Assembly (NCBI GenBank): GCA_016794785.1
Contig: JAEUHC010000006.1
Span: 62,001-126,000 of the forward strand
DNA from: Opitutaceae bacterium
GTDB lineage: Bacteria > Verrucomicrobiota > Verrucomicrobiia > Opitutales > Opitutaceae
DNA: 64,000 bases
Direction of reading: 5' to 3'
A model generated the notes under the pieces. That model saw only the letters and a program-made list of their open reading frames with translations, was not told the origin of the DNA and searched no databases. The translations under genes were made by a program, and so were the position numbers. Below are positions 47,138 through 56,757 of this stretch, in pieces. Numbering within the stretch: position 1 is the stretch's first letter; each line of letters begins with the position of its first letter.

Positions 47138-47908
47138 ATGACTACCACCGCTCGACCCAACATCAGCCTCGCGCATGGCGACCTGCTCAAACTCAAACGC
47201 TGGAACTCCTGCACCATCGCCAACGCGTTGGAACAAGTCTCTACCGCCGATCCGCTGTCGCTCGTCAACCGCGACGAGACCCGAGACTTCATGCCCGAGA
47301 TGGGGCCGATGGTCGGCTACGCGGTCACCGTTCAGATCACCGGCAGCGATCCACGCATCAAGCAGACGCAACCCGACAATTTCCGTCTCTACCGCGAGTA
47401 TCTCGCGGCGCAGCTTGGCCCGAAAATCGTCGTCGTCGAAGACCTCGATGCGCCTGCCTGCTACGGTTCTATCTGGGGCGAGGTTGGTGCCAATGTCGCG
47501 CGCACGCTTGGCTGCGTCGGCACGATCACCGACGGCGCCATCCGCGATCTCGACGAAATGAAAAACGCGGGCTTCAAGGCTCTCGCCCGCCGGCTCGCCG
47601 TGTCGCACGCCTACACGTGGCCTGTGCGCTGGGGCGTGGACGTGGCCGTGTTCGGCACACGCATCAAACCCGGGCAGTTGATCCACGCCGACAAACACGG
47701 ATTCATCGTCATCCCCGATGACGCAAGCGGCCGAGTGCTGGAGGCCGCCCGCTTCATGGACGACAACGAGTGCGACACCGTGATTCCCTCGGCGCGGCAA
47801 CAGCAGGGCGTGCCCCTCCCGCAAGTGCTGGAGGGCATGAATACCGCGGGTGTTCGTTTCGCGGCGAACGCGCGCGCCCGCTACGACCGAGCGGGCGAGT
47901 GGAAATAA
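47138..47908 (+). CDS. RraA-like / 4-hydroxy-4-methyl-2-oxoglutarate aldolase-family protein
   Basis: The 256-residue protein has the RraA-like fold motifs: GEVGANVARTLGCVGTITDG, with Asp132-Gly and Arg136-Asp137 (T-D-G-x-x-R-D) for metal and pyruvate-enolate binding, and HADKHGFIVIP later. In such sugar clusters these enzymes can act as class II pyruvate aldolases or as dehydratase/decarboxylase-like proteins. It begins 24 bases after the cytochrome-like gene. It is a possible aldolase for a keto-deoxy acid. Confidence 0.85.
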   Translation: MTTTARPNISLAHGDLLKLKRWNSCTIANALEQVSTADPLSLVNRDETRDFMPEMGPMVGYAVTVQITGSDPRIKQTQPDNFRLYREYLAAQLGPKIVVVEDLDAPACYGSIWGEVGANVARTLGCVGTITDGAIRDLDEMKNAGFKALARRLAVSHAYTWPVRWGVDVAVFGTRIKPGQLIHADKHGFIVIPDDASGRVLEAARFMDDNECDTVIPSARQQQGVPLPQVLEGMNTAGVRFAANARARYDRAGEWK

Positions 47909-47923
47909 TCCGACCAGTTTCAT

Positions 47924-48847
47924 ATGCATTCTTCACAGCTCCCCCAAGGCATCTTCTCCGCCCAATGGATTCCGACTGACGGCGACGGCATCGTTGATCG
48001 TGCCGCTCTCGCCGCGCATTTGGCGTTCGAGCGCCAAGCCGGTGTTGCCGGTGTGCTTGCGCTCGGCAGCACGGGCGAGTTTCCGTTCTTCAGTGTGGAG
48101 GAGCGCACCGACGTGCTCGCGCTCGTTGCCAAACTGGCGGGTCAGCTCACGCTCTACGCCAACGTCTCCGACGTGCGGCCGCGAGCGGCGATCGAGGTCG
48201 GCCGGCGGGCAAAGGCGCTCGGCTACACCGCGATTGCTCTCATGCCGCCGATGTTTTTCCCGGTTTCGCAGGCGGACGTGCTGGCATATTTTCTCCATGT
48301 CGCGGATGCCGTTGGGCTCCCCGTGATGCTCTACAATTTTCCGGAACTCACCGGGAAACGCATCGACCTGCCGACGGTGGCGGCGTTTGCCGACCGTGCG
48401 CCGATGATCGCGATCAAGCAAAGCGGCGGCGAGTTTGCCTATCACCGCGACCTCATCGCGCTCGGCCGGGAGAAGGGCTTCGCCGTGATGTCGGGCTCCG
48501 ATACCCGCTTGCCCGAAGTTTTTTCGCTCGGCGCAGCGGGAGCGATCGGCGGCCTTGTCAATATCGTGCCCGAACTGATGGTCGAAATTCACCGGTGCTG
48601 CACTGCGGGGCGGCCGGGCGACGCGGCACTGGCGGCGGAGCGCATGGCGGAAGTCGGCCGCGTGATCGACCGACTCGCGTTTCCGCCGAATGTCGGCGCA
48701 GGCCTTGCGGCGCGCGGCTTCTCGCCCGGCGCGCCGAAGTCGATTCTCTCCCCGGCCTCGAGGGCACTCGCCGCCGGCATTGAAGCCGATCTCGGGGCTC
48801 TCTTCGACGCCTGGGGACTCGCCCCCGGGCCCGCGGCCGCTGCGTGA
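47924..48847 (+). CDS. DapA/NAL-family (class I pyruvate-dependent aldolase or dehydratase)
   Basis: The 307-residue TIM barrel has GSTGEFPF (48-55), Tyr137 in MLYNFPE and Schiff-base Lys165 in IAIKQSGG. The family covers dihydrodipicolinate synthase, N-acetylneuraminate lyase, KDG aldolase and keto-deoxy sugar acid dehydratases. Within this operon a sugar-acid aldolase is more likely than lysine biosynthesis. It lies 15 bases after the RraA-like gene. Confidence 0.88.
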   Translation: MHSSQLPQGIFSAQWIPTDGDGIVDRAALAAHLAFERQAGVAGVLALGSTGEFPFFSVEERTDVLALVAKLAGQLTLYANVSDVRPRAAIEVGRRAKALGYTAIALMPPMFFPVSQADVLAYFLHVADAVGLPVMLYNFPELTGKRIDLPTVAAFADRAPMIAIKQSGGEFAYHRDLIALGREKGFAVMSGSDTRLPEVFSLGAAGAIGGLVNIVPELMVEIHRCCTAGRPGDAALAAERMAEVGRVIDRLAFPPNVGAGLAARGFSPGAPKSILSPASRALAAGIEADLGALFDAWGLAPGPAAAA

Positions 48848-48890
48848 ACCGGCCGCCACGCGTTCTTCCCTCCGAACTTCCTTTTCCCGC

Positions 48891-50474
48891 GTGAAAGCCG
48901 CCCTTGGTCTCGATTTCGGCACCGAAAGCGTCCGCGCGGTGCTCGTGGATTTGCGCGGGCGCGAGCTGGCTTCCGTCGCGGCCCGGTATCCGCACGGGCA
49001 GATCGTCGACGCGCTCCCCGGTTCGAAACGGCCGCTGCCGCCGCATTACGCGCTGCAACATCCGCTCGATTGGCCGGGCGCCGCCGCGCGGGCGGTGCGC
49101 GCGGCGCTGCGGCAGGCCGGCCTCGGCGCCGCGGAGGTGGTCGGGATCGGCGTGGATTTCACGAGCTGCACGATGTTGCCGACGACGCGCGACGGCACCC
49201 CGCTGTGTTTGCTGGATGAGTTTGCGGCCGAGCCGCTCGCCTGGCCGAAGCTCTGGAAGCACCACGGCGCGCAACGGCAGACGGATCGGATCAACGCCGT
49301 CGCGCGCCGCCGCGGGGAAAAATTTCTCGCGCGCTACGGCGGAGCGATCGGGCTCGAGTGGTTTTTCCCTAAAATGATGGAGACGCTCGAACTCGCCCCG
49401 CGGGCCTACGCGGCCGCGGAGGTGTGGCTCGAAGCCGGGGATTGGTTCGTGTGGCAACTCGTCGGAGGCCCCGCGGAGACGCTGCCGCGCTCGACGTGCC
49501 AGGCCGGCTACAAGGGTCTGTGGAGCGCGGCGGACGGTTATCCGTCGGAGGCGTTTCTGCGGGCCGTGCATCCGAAGTTTGCACGGGTCGTGCAGGACAA
49601 AATGCCGGGGCGCCTGCTGGCCCCGGGCGTCGCGGCCGGCGGCCTCGTGCCGGCGATGGCAAAGCGGTTCGGGCTGCGCGCCGGCACGCCCGTCAGCACC
49701 GCCGTCATCGACGCGCACGCCGGCGTGCCCGGGGCCGGGGCCGCCGAGCCGGGCACGCTCGTCATGGTGATGGGCACGAGTTCGTGCCACATGCTGAACA
49801 GCCGGGTCGGGCGCAGCGTGCCCGGCATCGCGGGCGTGGTGCGCGACGGAATTCTGCCGGGCTTCTTCGGCTATGAGACGGGGCAGGCCGCCGTCGGCGA
49901 TGCGTTCGACTGGCTGCGCAAACTCACCGGCCGCCGCGATCTCGCCGCACTCGGCCGCGAGGCCGCCGCATTGCCGCCGGGCGCGGACGGCGTGCGGTGC
50001 GTGGATTGGTTCAACGGCTGCCGCACACCGCTGATGGACGGTGCGCTCAAGGGCGCGTTTGCCGGGCTCGGGTTGCACCATCGGCCCGCTCATCTTTACC
50101 GCGCGTTGCTCGAGGCCTCGGCTTGCGGGGTGCGCTGGATCGTCGAACTGCTCTGTGACGGCGGTGTGCCGGTGAAGCGCTTCATCGCGACGGGCGGTTT
50201 GCCGCATCACGATCCGTTCATCGTGCAAGTCTATGCGGACGTGCTCGGCGAACCCATCACCGTCCATCCGAGCAAGCAAGGCCCCGCGCTCGGCGCGGCG
50301 ATTCTCGGGGCGCTGGCCGCCGGGGCGTTTACCTCGCCCGCCGACGCTATCCGCGCGATGGCGGTGCGCCCCGGAGCGGCCGTCTTCGAGCCGAACCGCG
50401 CCCACCGCGCCCGCTACCGTGCGCTTTACGCCGAGTATCGGCGGCTCGGCGATTTCCTCGCGGCGCGGAAATGA
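48891..50474 (+). CDS. FGGY carbohydrate kinase, L-ribulokinase (AraB)-like
   Basis: The 527-residue protein starts at GTG 48891 ([19 protein letters not shown], the phosphate 1 motif). [39 protein letters not shown] and [10 protein letters not shown] match ribulokinases closely. [23 protein letters not shown] forms the adenosine region. It would phosphorylate a ketopentose or 6-deoxyketose made by the following isomerase. The frame runs open upstream, but that overlaps the aldolase gene. Its TGA overlaps the isomerase ATG. Confidence 0.9.
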   Translation: MKAALGLDFGTESVRAVLVDLRGRELASVAARYPHGQIVDALPGSKRPLPPHYALQHPLDWPGAAARAVRAALRQAGLGAAEVVGIGVDFTSCTMLPTTRDGTPLCLLDEFAAEPLAWPKLWKHHGAQRQTDRINAVARRRGEKFLARYGGAIGLEWFFPKMMETLELAPRAYAAAEVWLEAGDWFVWQLVGGPAETLPRSTCQAGYKGLWSAADGYPSEAFLRAVHPKFARVVQDKMPGRLLAPGVAAGGLVPAMAKRFGLRAGTPVSTAVIDAHAGVPGAGAAEPGTLVMVMGTSSCHMLNSRVGRSVPGIAGVVRDGILPGFFGYETGQAAVGDAFDWLRKLTGRRDLAALGREAAALPPGADGVRCVDWFNGCRTPLMDGALKGAFAGLGLHHRPAHLYRALLEASACGVRWIVELLCDGGVPVKRFIATGGLPHHDPFIVQVYADVLGEPITVHPSKQGPALGAAILGALAAGAFTSPADAIRAMAVRPGAAVFEPNRAHRARYRALYAEYRRLGDFLAARK

Positions 50475-52114
50475 TTTCCAAATCCATGTCCACGAAACAC
50501 CCCGCGAAACCCCGCGTCCAACTTGTCGCCAGCGGCGACCTCCGGCTTTCCGCCAACCAAGTGTGCTGGTCGGCGCAGGCCGCGATGGAGACCGCGCTCG
50601 GCGCCGCGCTCGCCGCCGAGGGTTGGAGCGTCGTCCGCGCGCATCCGTTCAAGCCGAAGGAGCAGCACGGCTTCATTGCCGGGCAGCGCGAGGGACTGGA
50701 CGTGTTTCGCGCGGTGGACCCCGACGCGCCGCTCATCGTCGCGGAGGCGGTGTGGCAGTATTCGCACCACGTCCTGCCCGGACTCACGACCCATCGGGCG
50801 CCGATTCTCACGGTGGCCAACTGGAGCGGGCAATGGCCGGGCTTGGTCGGAATGCTCAATCTCAACGGCTCGCTCACGAAGGCCGGCGTGCGCTACTCCT
50901 CCTTGTGGAGCGAAGATTTCACCGATGTTTTTTTCCGCACCAAGCTGCGGCAATGGCTGAAGACCGGACGCATCTCGCACGACACGTCGCATGCGCGGCC
51001 GCTGGAGAAAATCGCCGTGCCCGCCCGCGCGACCCGGCTAGGCGAGAGGCTCGCCGCGGAGCTCCGCCGCGACAAAGCCATCCTCGGCGTCTTCGACGAA
51101 GGCTGCATGGGCATGTTCAACGCGATCATTCCCGACCACGCGCTGCACGCCTGCGGCGTCTTCAAAGAGCGCCTCAGCCAGTCTGCGCTCTACGCCGAGA
51201 CGATGCGTGTGCCCAACGCCGAAGCCGATGCGGTGCGCGCGTGGTTGGAAGAGCGGGGGATGAAGTTTCATACCGGCCCGAGGCACGCGACCGATCTCAC
51301 CGGCGCGCAGCTCCGCCTCCAGTGCAAGATGTATGTCGCCGCGGTGCGCCTCGCGGATGATTTCGGCTGCGACGCCATCGGCATCCAATACCAACAAGGT
51401 TTGAAAGACTTGCTGCCCGCCAGCGACCTCGTCGAGGGCACGCTCAACAATTCCGACCGACCCCCGGTTAAGTCGCGCGACGGCAAGCGGGTGCTCTACG
51501 CGGGGCGGCCTGTCACGCATTTTAATGAAGTGGATGAGTGCGCCGGGCTCGACGGCCTGCTGACCCAACGCGTCCACGCGGCGCTCGGCCAGCCCGTCGA
51601 AAACACGCTGCACGATGTGCGCTGGGGCGCGCCGTATGGCGGCGACTACGTGTGGGTTTTCCTCATCAGCGGCGCCGCGCCGCCGGCCCATTTTGTCGGC
51701 GGCTGGAAGGGCGCGGAAGGCTTCCGCCAGCCCGCGATGTATTTCCCCAATGGCGGCTCAACGTTGCGCGGCATCAGCAAGCAGGGCGAGATCGTCTGGT
51801 CGCGTATCTACGTCGAGGGCGAGTCGCTCCGGATGGATCTCGGCCGCGGCGGGGTGGTGACTCTCCCGGCGGAGGAAACCGAGCGTCGCTGGCAAGGCAC
51901 GACGCCGCAATGGCCGATCATGCATGCGGTCACCTACGGCGTGGGGCGGGACCAGCTCATGGCGAAGCACCAGGCCAACCACATCCAAGTCGCGTATGCG
52001 CGGGACGCGCGGGCGGCGGACGCGTGTCTCTTCGCCAAAGCGGCCTTCGCGCGCGCGTTGGGCGTGACCGTCAACGTTTGCGGCACGCGGAGCCGAACGA
52101 CCGATTGGCGATAA
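50471..52114 (+). CDS. L-fucose/L-arabinose isomerase-superfamily protein (FucI-like)
   Basis: The 547-residue protein is close to FucI in length. LYVGFLPE-type motifs of AraA are absent, while FAVW-like [43 protein letters not shown] and the C-terminal [11 protein letters not shown] fit the FucI/AraA fold and metal site. It interconverts an aldose and a ketose. Together with the ribulokinase-like gene (ATGA overlap) it makes an isomerase-kinase pair. An in-frame ATG at 50486 is an alternative start. Fucose, arabinose or a related sugar cannot be told apart here. Confidence 0.8.
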   Translation: MISKSMSTKHPAKPRVQLVASGDLRLSANQVCWSAQAAMETALGAALAAEGWSVVRAHPFKPKEQHGFIAGQREGLDVFRAVDPDAPLIVAEAVWQYSHHVLPGLTTHRAPILTVANWSGQWPGLVGMLNLNGSLTKAGVRYSSLWSEDFTDVFFRTKLRQWLKTGRISHDTSHARPLEKIAVPARATRLGERLAAELRRDKAILGVFDEGCMGMFNAIIPDHALHACGVFKERLSQSALYAETMRVPNAEADAVRAWLEERGMKFHTGPRHATDLTGAQLRLQCKMYVAAVRLADDFGCDAIGIQYQQGLKDLLPASDLVEGTLNNSDRPPVKSRDGKRVLYAGRPVTHFNEVDECAGLDGLLTQRVHAALGQPVENTLHDVRWGAPYGGDYVWVFLISGAAPPAHFVGGWKGAEGFRQPAMYFPNGGSTLRGISKQGEIVWSRIYVEGESLRMDLGRGGVVTLPAEETERRWQGTTPQWPIMHAVTYGVGRDQLMAKHQANHIQVAYARDARAADACLFAKAAFARALGVTVNVCGTRSRTTDWR

Positions 52115-52132
52115 CCTTCGACGCCAGCCCCC

Positions 52133-53377
52133 ATGTCCACACCTCCCAACGCCCTGCGCTACGCCTGGTTCGCCGTGGCGCTGCTGTTTCCCGTGGCGCT
52201 GCTGAACTACCTCGACCGACAGATGCTCGCCACGATGAAGGCGTCGATGGTGGGCGACATCCCGACCATCGCGAACAAGGCCGACTGGGGCCTCGTGCTC
52301 GGTAGTTTCAAGTGGACCTATGCGTTTCTGAGTCCGTTCGGCGGCTACATCGCCGATCGGTTCAGCAAACGGTGGGTGATCTGCGGCAGCCTCTTTGTGT
52401 GGTCGTTCGTGACGTGGTGGACGGGGCATGTGACGACTTTCAACGAGCTCCTCACTGCGCGGGCTCTGATGGGCATCAGCGAGGCGTTCTACATTCCCTG
52501 CGCGCTGGCGCTCATCACGAGTTATCATCCCGGCGATACGCGCTCGCGCGCGGTCGGCGTTCACCAGACCGGGATCTATATCGGCCAAATCCTCGGGGGC
52601 TTTGCGGGCTATGTGGCGGATTCGCCGGACCACGGGTGGCAATGGGCGTTCTCGACCTGCGGCATGATCGGCGTGATCTACGCCATTCCGCTGCTCGCGC
52701 TGCTGCGCGATCCGGTGCCGGTCCGCGAAGCGACGTCGGCTCCGGCAGGCGATACTACGGGGGTGTGGCGCGGTTTGCTGACAAACCGTAATTTTCTGCT
52801 GCTTGTGCTCTACTTCACGCTGCCCGCGATCGCTGGCTGGGTAGTCCGAGATTGGATGCCCGAAATCCTGCGCGAGAAATTTTCTCTCGGCCAGGGCAAG
52901 GCGGGCGTGAGCGCGATCCTCTACGTGCAACTTGCCTCGCTCGTCGGCGCGCTCCTCGGCGGCACACTCGCCGACCGCTGGATGCGACGCACCTCGCGCG
53001 GACGCATCTTCGCCAGCGCGCTCGGCATGGTGCTGTTTCTCCCCGCGCTCTTCGGCGTGGGCAACGCTGGCACGCTGGGCTTCGCCATCGCGGGCCTGAT
53101 CGTCTTCGGCCTCGGCTGGGGTTTCTTCGACTGCAACAACATGCCCATCCTCTGCCAGATCGTGCGGCCCGAGTGGCGCGCGACCGGCTACGGCATCATG
53201 AATCTTGTGAGCATCAGTTGCGGCGGCTTTGGCGACTGGGGTTTCGGCTACCTACGAGACCGCGATGTCCCGCTCAACCTCATCTTCGGTGCGTTCGCGG
53301 GCCTCGCACTGCTGTCGGTGTTCGTTGTGCTCCTAATCCGACCTCACCCTGAAAAAACTTCCGAATCCGGAGGATGA
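52133..53377 (+). CDS. MFS transporter, anion:cation symporter-like, last gene of the rightward operon
   Basis: The 414-residue protein has 12 predicted membrane helices. LNYLDRQMLATMKASM in TM1 and GYIADRFSKRWV after TM2 match the ACS subfamily (hexuronate, glucarate, sugar-acid transporters), as does SEAFYIPCALALI in TM4. It starts 18 bases after the isomerase stop and closes the 14-gene run. It probably brings the released monosaccharide or uronate across the inner membrane. Confidence 0.9.
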   Translation: MSTPPNALRYAWFAVALLFPVALLNYLDRQMLATMKASMVGDIPTIANKADWGLVLGSFKWTYAFLSPFGGYIADRFSKRWVICGSLFVWSFVTWWTGHVTTFNELLTARALMGISEAFYIPCALALITSYHPGDTRSRAVGVHQTGIYIGQILGGFAGYVADSPDHGWQWAFSTCGMIGVIYAIPLLALLRDPVPVREATSAPAGDTTGVWRGLLTNRNFLLLVLYFTLPAIAGWVVRDWMPEILREKFSLGQGKAGVSAILYVQLASLVGALLGGTLADRWMRRTSRGRIFASALGMVLFLPALFGVGNAGTLGFAIAGLIVFGLGWGFFDCNNMPILCQIVRPEWRATGYGIMNLVSISCGGFGDWGFGYLRDRDVPLNLIFGAFAGLALLSVFVVLLIRPHPEKTSESGG

Positions 53378-53429
53378 CTCGCTGCCGAGCAGTTCTCGGC
53401 GAGCTGGACTGGATAGCGGAGAGTGGCAG

Positions 53430-53453
53430 CCGGGACCTCTAGCGAGGCCCGGG
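53430..53453 (+). terminator. Stem-loop after the rightward operon
   Basis: CCGGGACCTC-TAGC-GAGGCCCGGG forms a long GC-rich hairpin with one mismatch, 53 bases after the MFS stop. It lies between convergent genes. There is no T-run, so intrinsic termination is uncertain. A weaker hairpin (GCCGAG-CAGTT-CTCGGC) sits nearer the stop. Confidence 0.45.
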
Positions 53454-53759
53454 CGTGCGGGATACGTGCACTTCAAGCGCTTGGCCCGCGGCGAGCAGGC
53501 GAGCGCGGAGCGCGGCGTAGTCCACGGCCTGCACGCTCGTGCCGCGCGCGAGCGCGAGGTCGGCGGCGAGCGCGGCGGATTGCGCGATCGCCATGAACGT
53601 CCACTCCAAGCGCAGCGCGCCGTAGGCGACGTAGCTCGACGACACGCACGTGGGCGCGAGCAGGTTCGTGCATTCGGCGGCGCGCGGGTGCAGCGAGCGG
53701 TAGGCGATGCCGAAGGGAATCCAGTCGGTGCCGCCGAAGACGGCACCCTCATTCCACAC
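53439..53759 (-). pseudogene. C-terminal fragment of an FAD-dependent oxidoreductase
   Basis: About 100 residues (PFGIAYRSLHPRAAECTNLL, VAYGALRLEWTFMAIAQSAA) match the C terminus of the FAD_oxidored family and align with the end of the intact gene at 55067-56728. The FAD-binding N terminus is missing. Its upstream side joins directly to a receptor fragment in another frame. It is a decayed paralogue. Confidence 0.85.
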
Positions 53760-54731
53760 CGCGCCAGAGCATCTGTGCGAGCGGCTCGGGCGAGAAGTTC
53801 GTCGAGGTGCCGCCGGAGAGGGTGAATCCGAATTTCTTGTTCACCGGCACGATCGAGGTGAAGTCGAAGCCGGGGCTGACCTTGCGCGACGGCGACTCGC
53901 GCGGGCCGGGCGTGCGGTCGAAGGAGTATTCATTGGGCCGGCGGATGAGGTAGGTGTTGAACGCGAGCTGCGGCCGCGCGCGCTCGAACGCGCTGCGCGG
54001 CACCATGTTGATCGAGCCGGAGAGCGCCATGCCCTGCGACTCGGGCGTGGGCGAATACTCGACCTCGATGCGCGCGAGGGTGTTGACGGAGAGCATGTCC
54101 ATCGCGACGGCGCGGCCGGTGTTGGCCTCGACGCCGGCCCTTGCGACGGAGAAGCCGTCGAGGGTGATGGGGACATTGGTGGACGGCGCGCCATTGATGA
54201 GGATGTCGCGGGCGTTGCCGCCGGCGGACTCGATGGTGATGCCGGGGAGGAACTTGATGAACTCGGCGGCGTTGCCCTCGGGCACGAAGCCAAAGTCGTC
54301 GGTCGAGAGGATGTTTTTGATGTTGGGCGCGAAGCGCTGCTCGTTGATCGCGATCGCGGAGGCGGCCATTTCCCTCGAGGTGCTCACGACGAAGGCGGGG
54401 AGGGCCGCGACGCCGACTGAGTGATCGGCGTGCGACGGCGGCGCGACGAGGCTGATGTTGCGCGACACGGTCTGACCGGCGGGGACGCTGGCCGTCGTGG
54501 TCTGAGGAGGGAGACCGGTGAAAAATGCCGTCAATCGCACCGTGCCCGCAGAGACGCCGGTGAGCCGGTAATTGCCCTCGGCTCCGCTGAAGGTCTCGAG
54601 CACGGTGCCGTCGACGGTGAGCCGGGCCTTTTCGAGATACTCGCCGCTCGCGAGGTTGAGGACGCGGCCTTGCAGGGCGGCCTTGCTCGGCGTGTCGACG
54701 GCGCGGAGGGCGCAGGCGAGCAGGAAAAAGG
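53749..54731 (-). pseudogene. N-terminal fragment of a TonB-dependent receptor
   Basis: The fragment has the regulatory Ig domain (LQGRVLNLASGEYLEKARLT) and plug (NEQRFAPNIKNILSTDDFGF, AAEFIKFLPGITIESAGG) but ends after ~320 residues. At its 5' side the signal peptide is cut by the IS remnant. At its 3' side it fuses to the FAD-oxidoreductase fragment. It resembles the intact receptor at 56758-60198, suggesting deletion within a duplicated receptor/oxidoreductase pair. Confidence 0.85.
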
Positions 54732-54991
54732 GGCCACGCCGGTGTGCGCTACCGCGGTTTGAAGAAGAACACCGCCCGGCTGCACCTGCTCTTCGCCCTC
54801 TCCAATCTCTACCAAGCCCGCCGCTCCCTGCTCGCCCTCGCCTGAGCCGGGCGCAGCCCCGACCCTCTCCTCCATATCACGGAAAATGACCCGGCAAATG
54901 ACCGCTTCTTTCTTGGCTTACTCTTTTGCTTCCTCACAAAACCCCGTCGCACTCCTCGCCCGGCAATAACCGATCGTTTTTCAGAGGGTCC
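54732..54991 (+). mobile_element. 3' remnant of an IS5-like insertion sequence
   Basis: About 37 codons to the TGA at 54843-54845 encode VRYRGLKKNTARLHLLF then ALSNLYQARRSLLALA, matching the C terminus of IS5-family transposases (VRYRGL-x-KN-x...FAL-x-NLY-x-ARR-x-L). The terminal inverted repeat is probably GGACCCTCTGAAAAACG on the opposite strand (54975-54991). The rest of the IS is missing, so it is immobile. Confidence 0.7.
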
Positions 54992-55066
54992 TATACAGCA
55001 GACTGCATGCCTATCTATACACAAGGTTTTCGGATAGCCTCTAAACACCGTTCCTAAGTTCCTAAC

Positions 55067-56728
55067 TCACTTCTTTCCTCCCGTCACCGTGTCCAACCGC
55101 AGCCGTTGACCGCGAATCAGGAGGCGATCCTGCAGCGGCTGCACCGGCACATCCTGAACCGCGACATCGGCACGCACCGCCATCGCCGCGGCGACGCCAG
55201 CACTTTCCGACAGGATCATGAAAACCGGCTCCATGCGCACGGACGAGAAACCCATGTGCGAGGCCGAAACGCAAAAGGTCGCGAACAGATTGTCGGCGTC
55301 GTTTCGTTTGGGTGTCAGGCAGCGATAAGGAATCTCGTAGGCGATGTGACCGATCGCCCGATCATTGGGGTTGCCCTCGTTGCGGACAAAACCGTTTCGA
55401 TCCACGATACGTTGGATATGGTGGGAGTCGGCGTTGTAGGAACCCATCCCGACGGCATCGGGCTTGGTGCGGTTCCGCTGAATATCGTTTTGCGTCATCA
55501 CGTAGGCGCCGACCATCCGGCGGGCTTCGCGGATGTAGAGCTGCGGCGTCCAGTGTCCGTGATCGACAAATTCATCCTTCGGGTATCCCCAGCGTTGCAT
55601 CCGTTCCCTGATTCGCTCCGGCACGCGTTCGTCGTGGCCCAGAAAGTAGAGCAAGCCTTCGGTGTAATCCCGATGGTCCCGCAGTATCCGCTCACGCGTC
55701 TCCGGGCTGCCCTCGGGATAGGCCCAGTTTGCGCCGATGTAGTCGGTCGAAAACGGGGCGCCGTCGTTGATGTCGGTTTTCCGATTCGGCATCGGATCGA
55801 TTTTGAGCAGGCTCCCGCGCAAAGGTCCGGTGAGGTTGATCGCGTCGCCCTTTTTTCCGATGTAGAGCGCCAACAATTCGTAGCGACTGACGTCGTAGCT
55901 TGCGGGACGTCCAATCGGCAACCGATTCGCTGGCACATCGGTCAGGCAAATGCGGTAATTGTAGGCCTGCACTTTGGTGTCACCAGAGCCATCTTCCCCG
56001 CGCAAGGTCTCCTGCACTCCGAAAAGGAGCTTCCCGTCCGGGCCGTAGGGGCGAATATCGACATCCCACTGTTTGCGCGTGGACCAAGCCTCGGGCACCA
56101 CGCCCGCCAGCTCTTCGCCGAATTCAGCGCGGCTTTCGCGGCCCACGCGAAACGGCACGCCCGCCATCGCCAATAAATCCCCCTCATAAGTCGCGTCGAT
56201 GAACACCCGACCGCGAAACACTTCCCCTCCCGCAGTCGTAAGCGCCTCGATGTGCGAACCGGATTTGTGAACCGCTTTCAGGGGCTGGCCGGTGAGCACG
56301 GTCACCTTGGCGTCGGCGACCAGCTGGCGCAGCACCTGCGAAGCCACCGATGGCTCGACGGCCCACCATACGCGGTCCGCATGATCGACCATCCTCGGCA
56401 TGCGTCTAAGAAATTCCTCGCGCGTCTCAAACTTCCAGGCTTCCGGTCGTTCGTAGTGAGCGTAGATGCGCCGGTAGAAATCCCGGCTCATGCCGCCGAT
56501 CGATTGCTGGATGCCGATGTCAGTCCAGCCGAGTCCACCGGTGACCATCCCGCCGATGTGACGCGTGGGCTCGATAACCACTACGCTGGCGCCTTCCTGC
56601 GCGGCGGCCACGGCCGAGATGATCCCGCCGGCGGTGCCCCCGTAGATCACGACATCGAAACGCTGCTCAGCGGGGGCCGCGTGGGCCAGACTCAAGGTCG
56701 CAAGCAGGGAAATAAGAGAGCAGCGCAT
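55067..56728 (-). CDS. Secreted FAD-dependent oxidoreductase (FAD_oxidored family)
   Basis: The 553-residue protein has a signal peptide (MRCSLISLLATLSLAHAAPA), the dinucleotide motif YGGTAGGIISAVAAAQEG (residues ~29-46), then HIGGMVTGGLGWTDIG and a conserved C terminus FCVSASHMGFSSVRMEPVFM. The family is abundant in glycan-degrading Verrucomicrobiota and Bacteroidota clusters; the substrate is unknown, probably a sugar or polyol. An ATG at 56752 is an alternative start. It lies 29 bases after the STN-type receptor stop, so it belongs to the FecIR-controlled unit. The 54992-55066 gap holds nothing supported. Confidence 0.88.
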   Translation of the reverse strand: MRCSLISLLATLSLAHAAPAEQRFDVVIYGGTAGGIISAVAAAQEGASVVVIEPTRHIGGMVTGGLGWTDIGIQQSIGGMSRDFYRRIYAHYERPEAWKFETREEFLRRMPRMVDHADRVWWAVEPSVASQVLRQLVADAKVTVLTGQPLKAVHKSGSHIEALTTAGGEVFRGRVFIDATYEGDLLAMAGVPFRVGRESRAEFGEELAGVVPEAWSTRKQWDVDIRPYGPDGKLLFGVQETLRGEDGSGDTKVQAYNYRICLTDVPANRLPIGRPASYDVSRYELLALYIGKKGDAINLTGPLRGSLLKIDPMPNRKTDINDGAPFSTDYIGANWAYPEGSPETRERILRDHRDYTEGLLYFLGHDERVPERIRERMQRWGYPKDEFVDHGHWTPQLYIREARRMVGAYVMTQNDIQRNRTKPDAVGMGSYNADSHHIQRIVDRNGFVRNEGNPNDRAIGHIAYEIPYRCLTPKRNDADNLFATFCVSASHMGFSSVRMEPVFMILSESAGVAAAMAVRADVAVQDVPVQPLQDRLLIRGQRLRLDTVTGGKK

Positions 56729-56757
56729 GGCGGAAAAAATTAATGCGGCCATCGGGT

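Noticed and set aside
33547-48847. Sialic-acid degradation system (BNR proteins plus NAL-like aldolase)
   Set aside because: No sialate kinase, epimerase, NagA/NagB or specific transporter; isomerase and ribulokinase-like genes indicate aldose catabolism.
48558-50405. 615-codon open frame on the minus strand
   Set aside because: Antisense to the kinase and aldolase genes, His/Arg-rich and without any recognisable motif.
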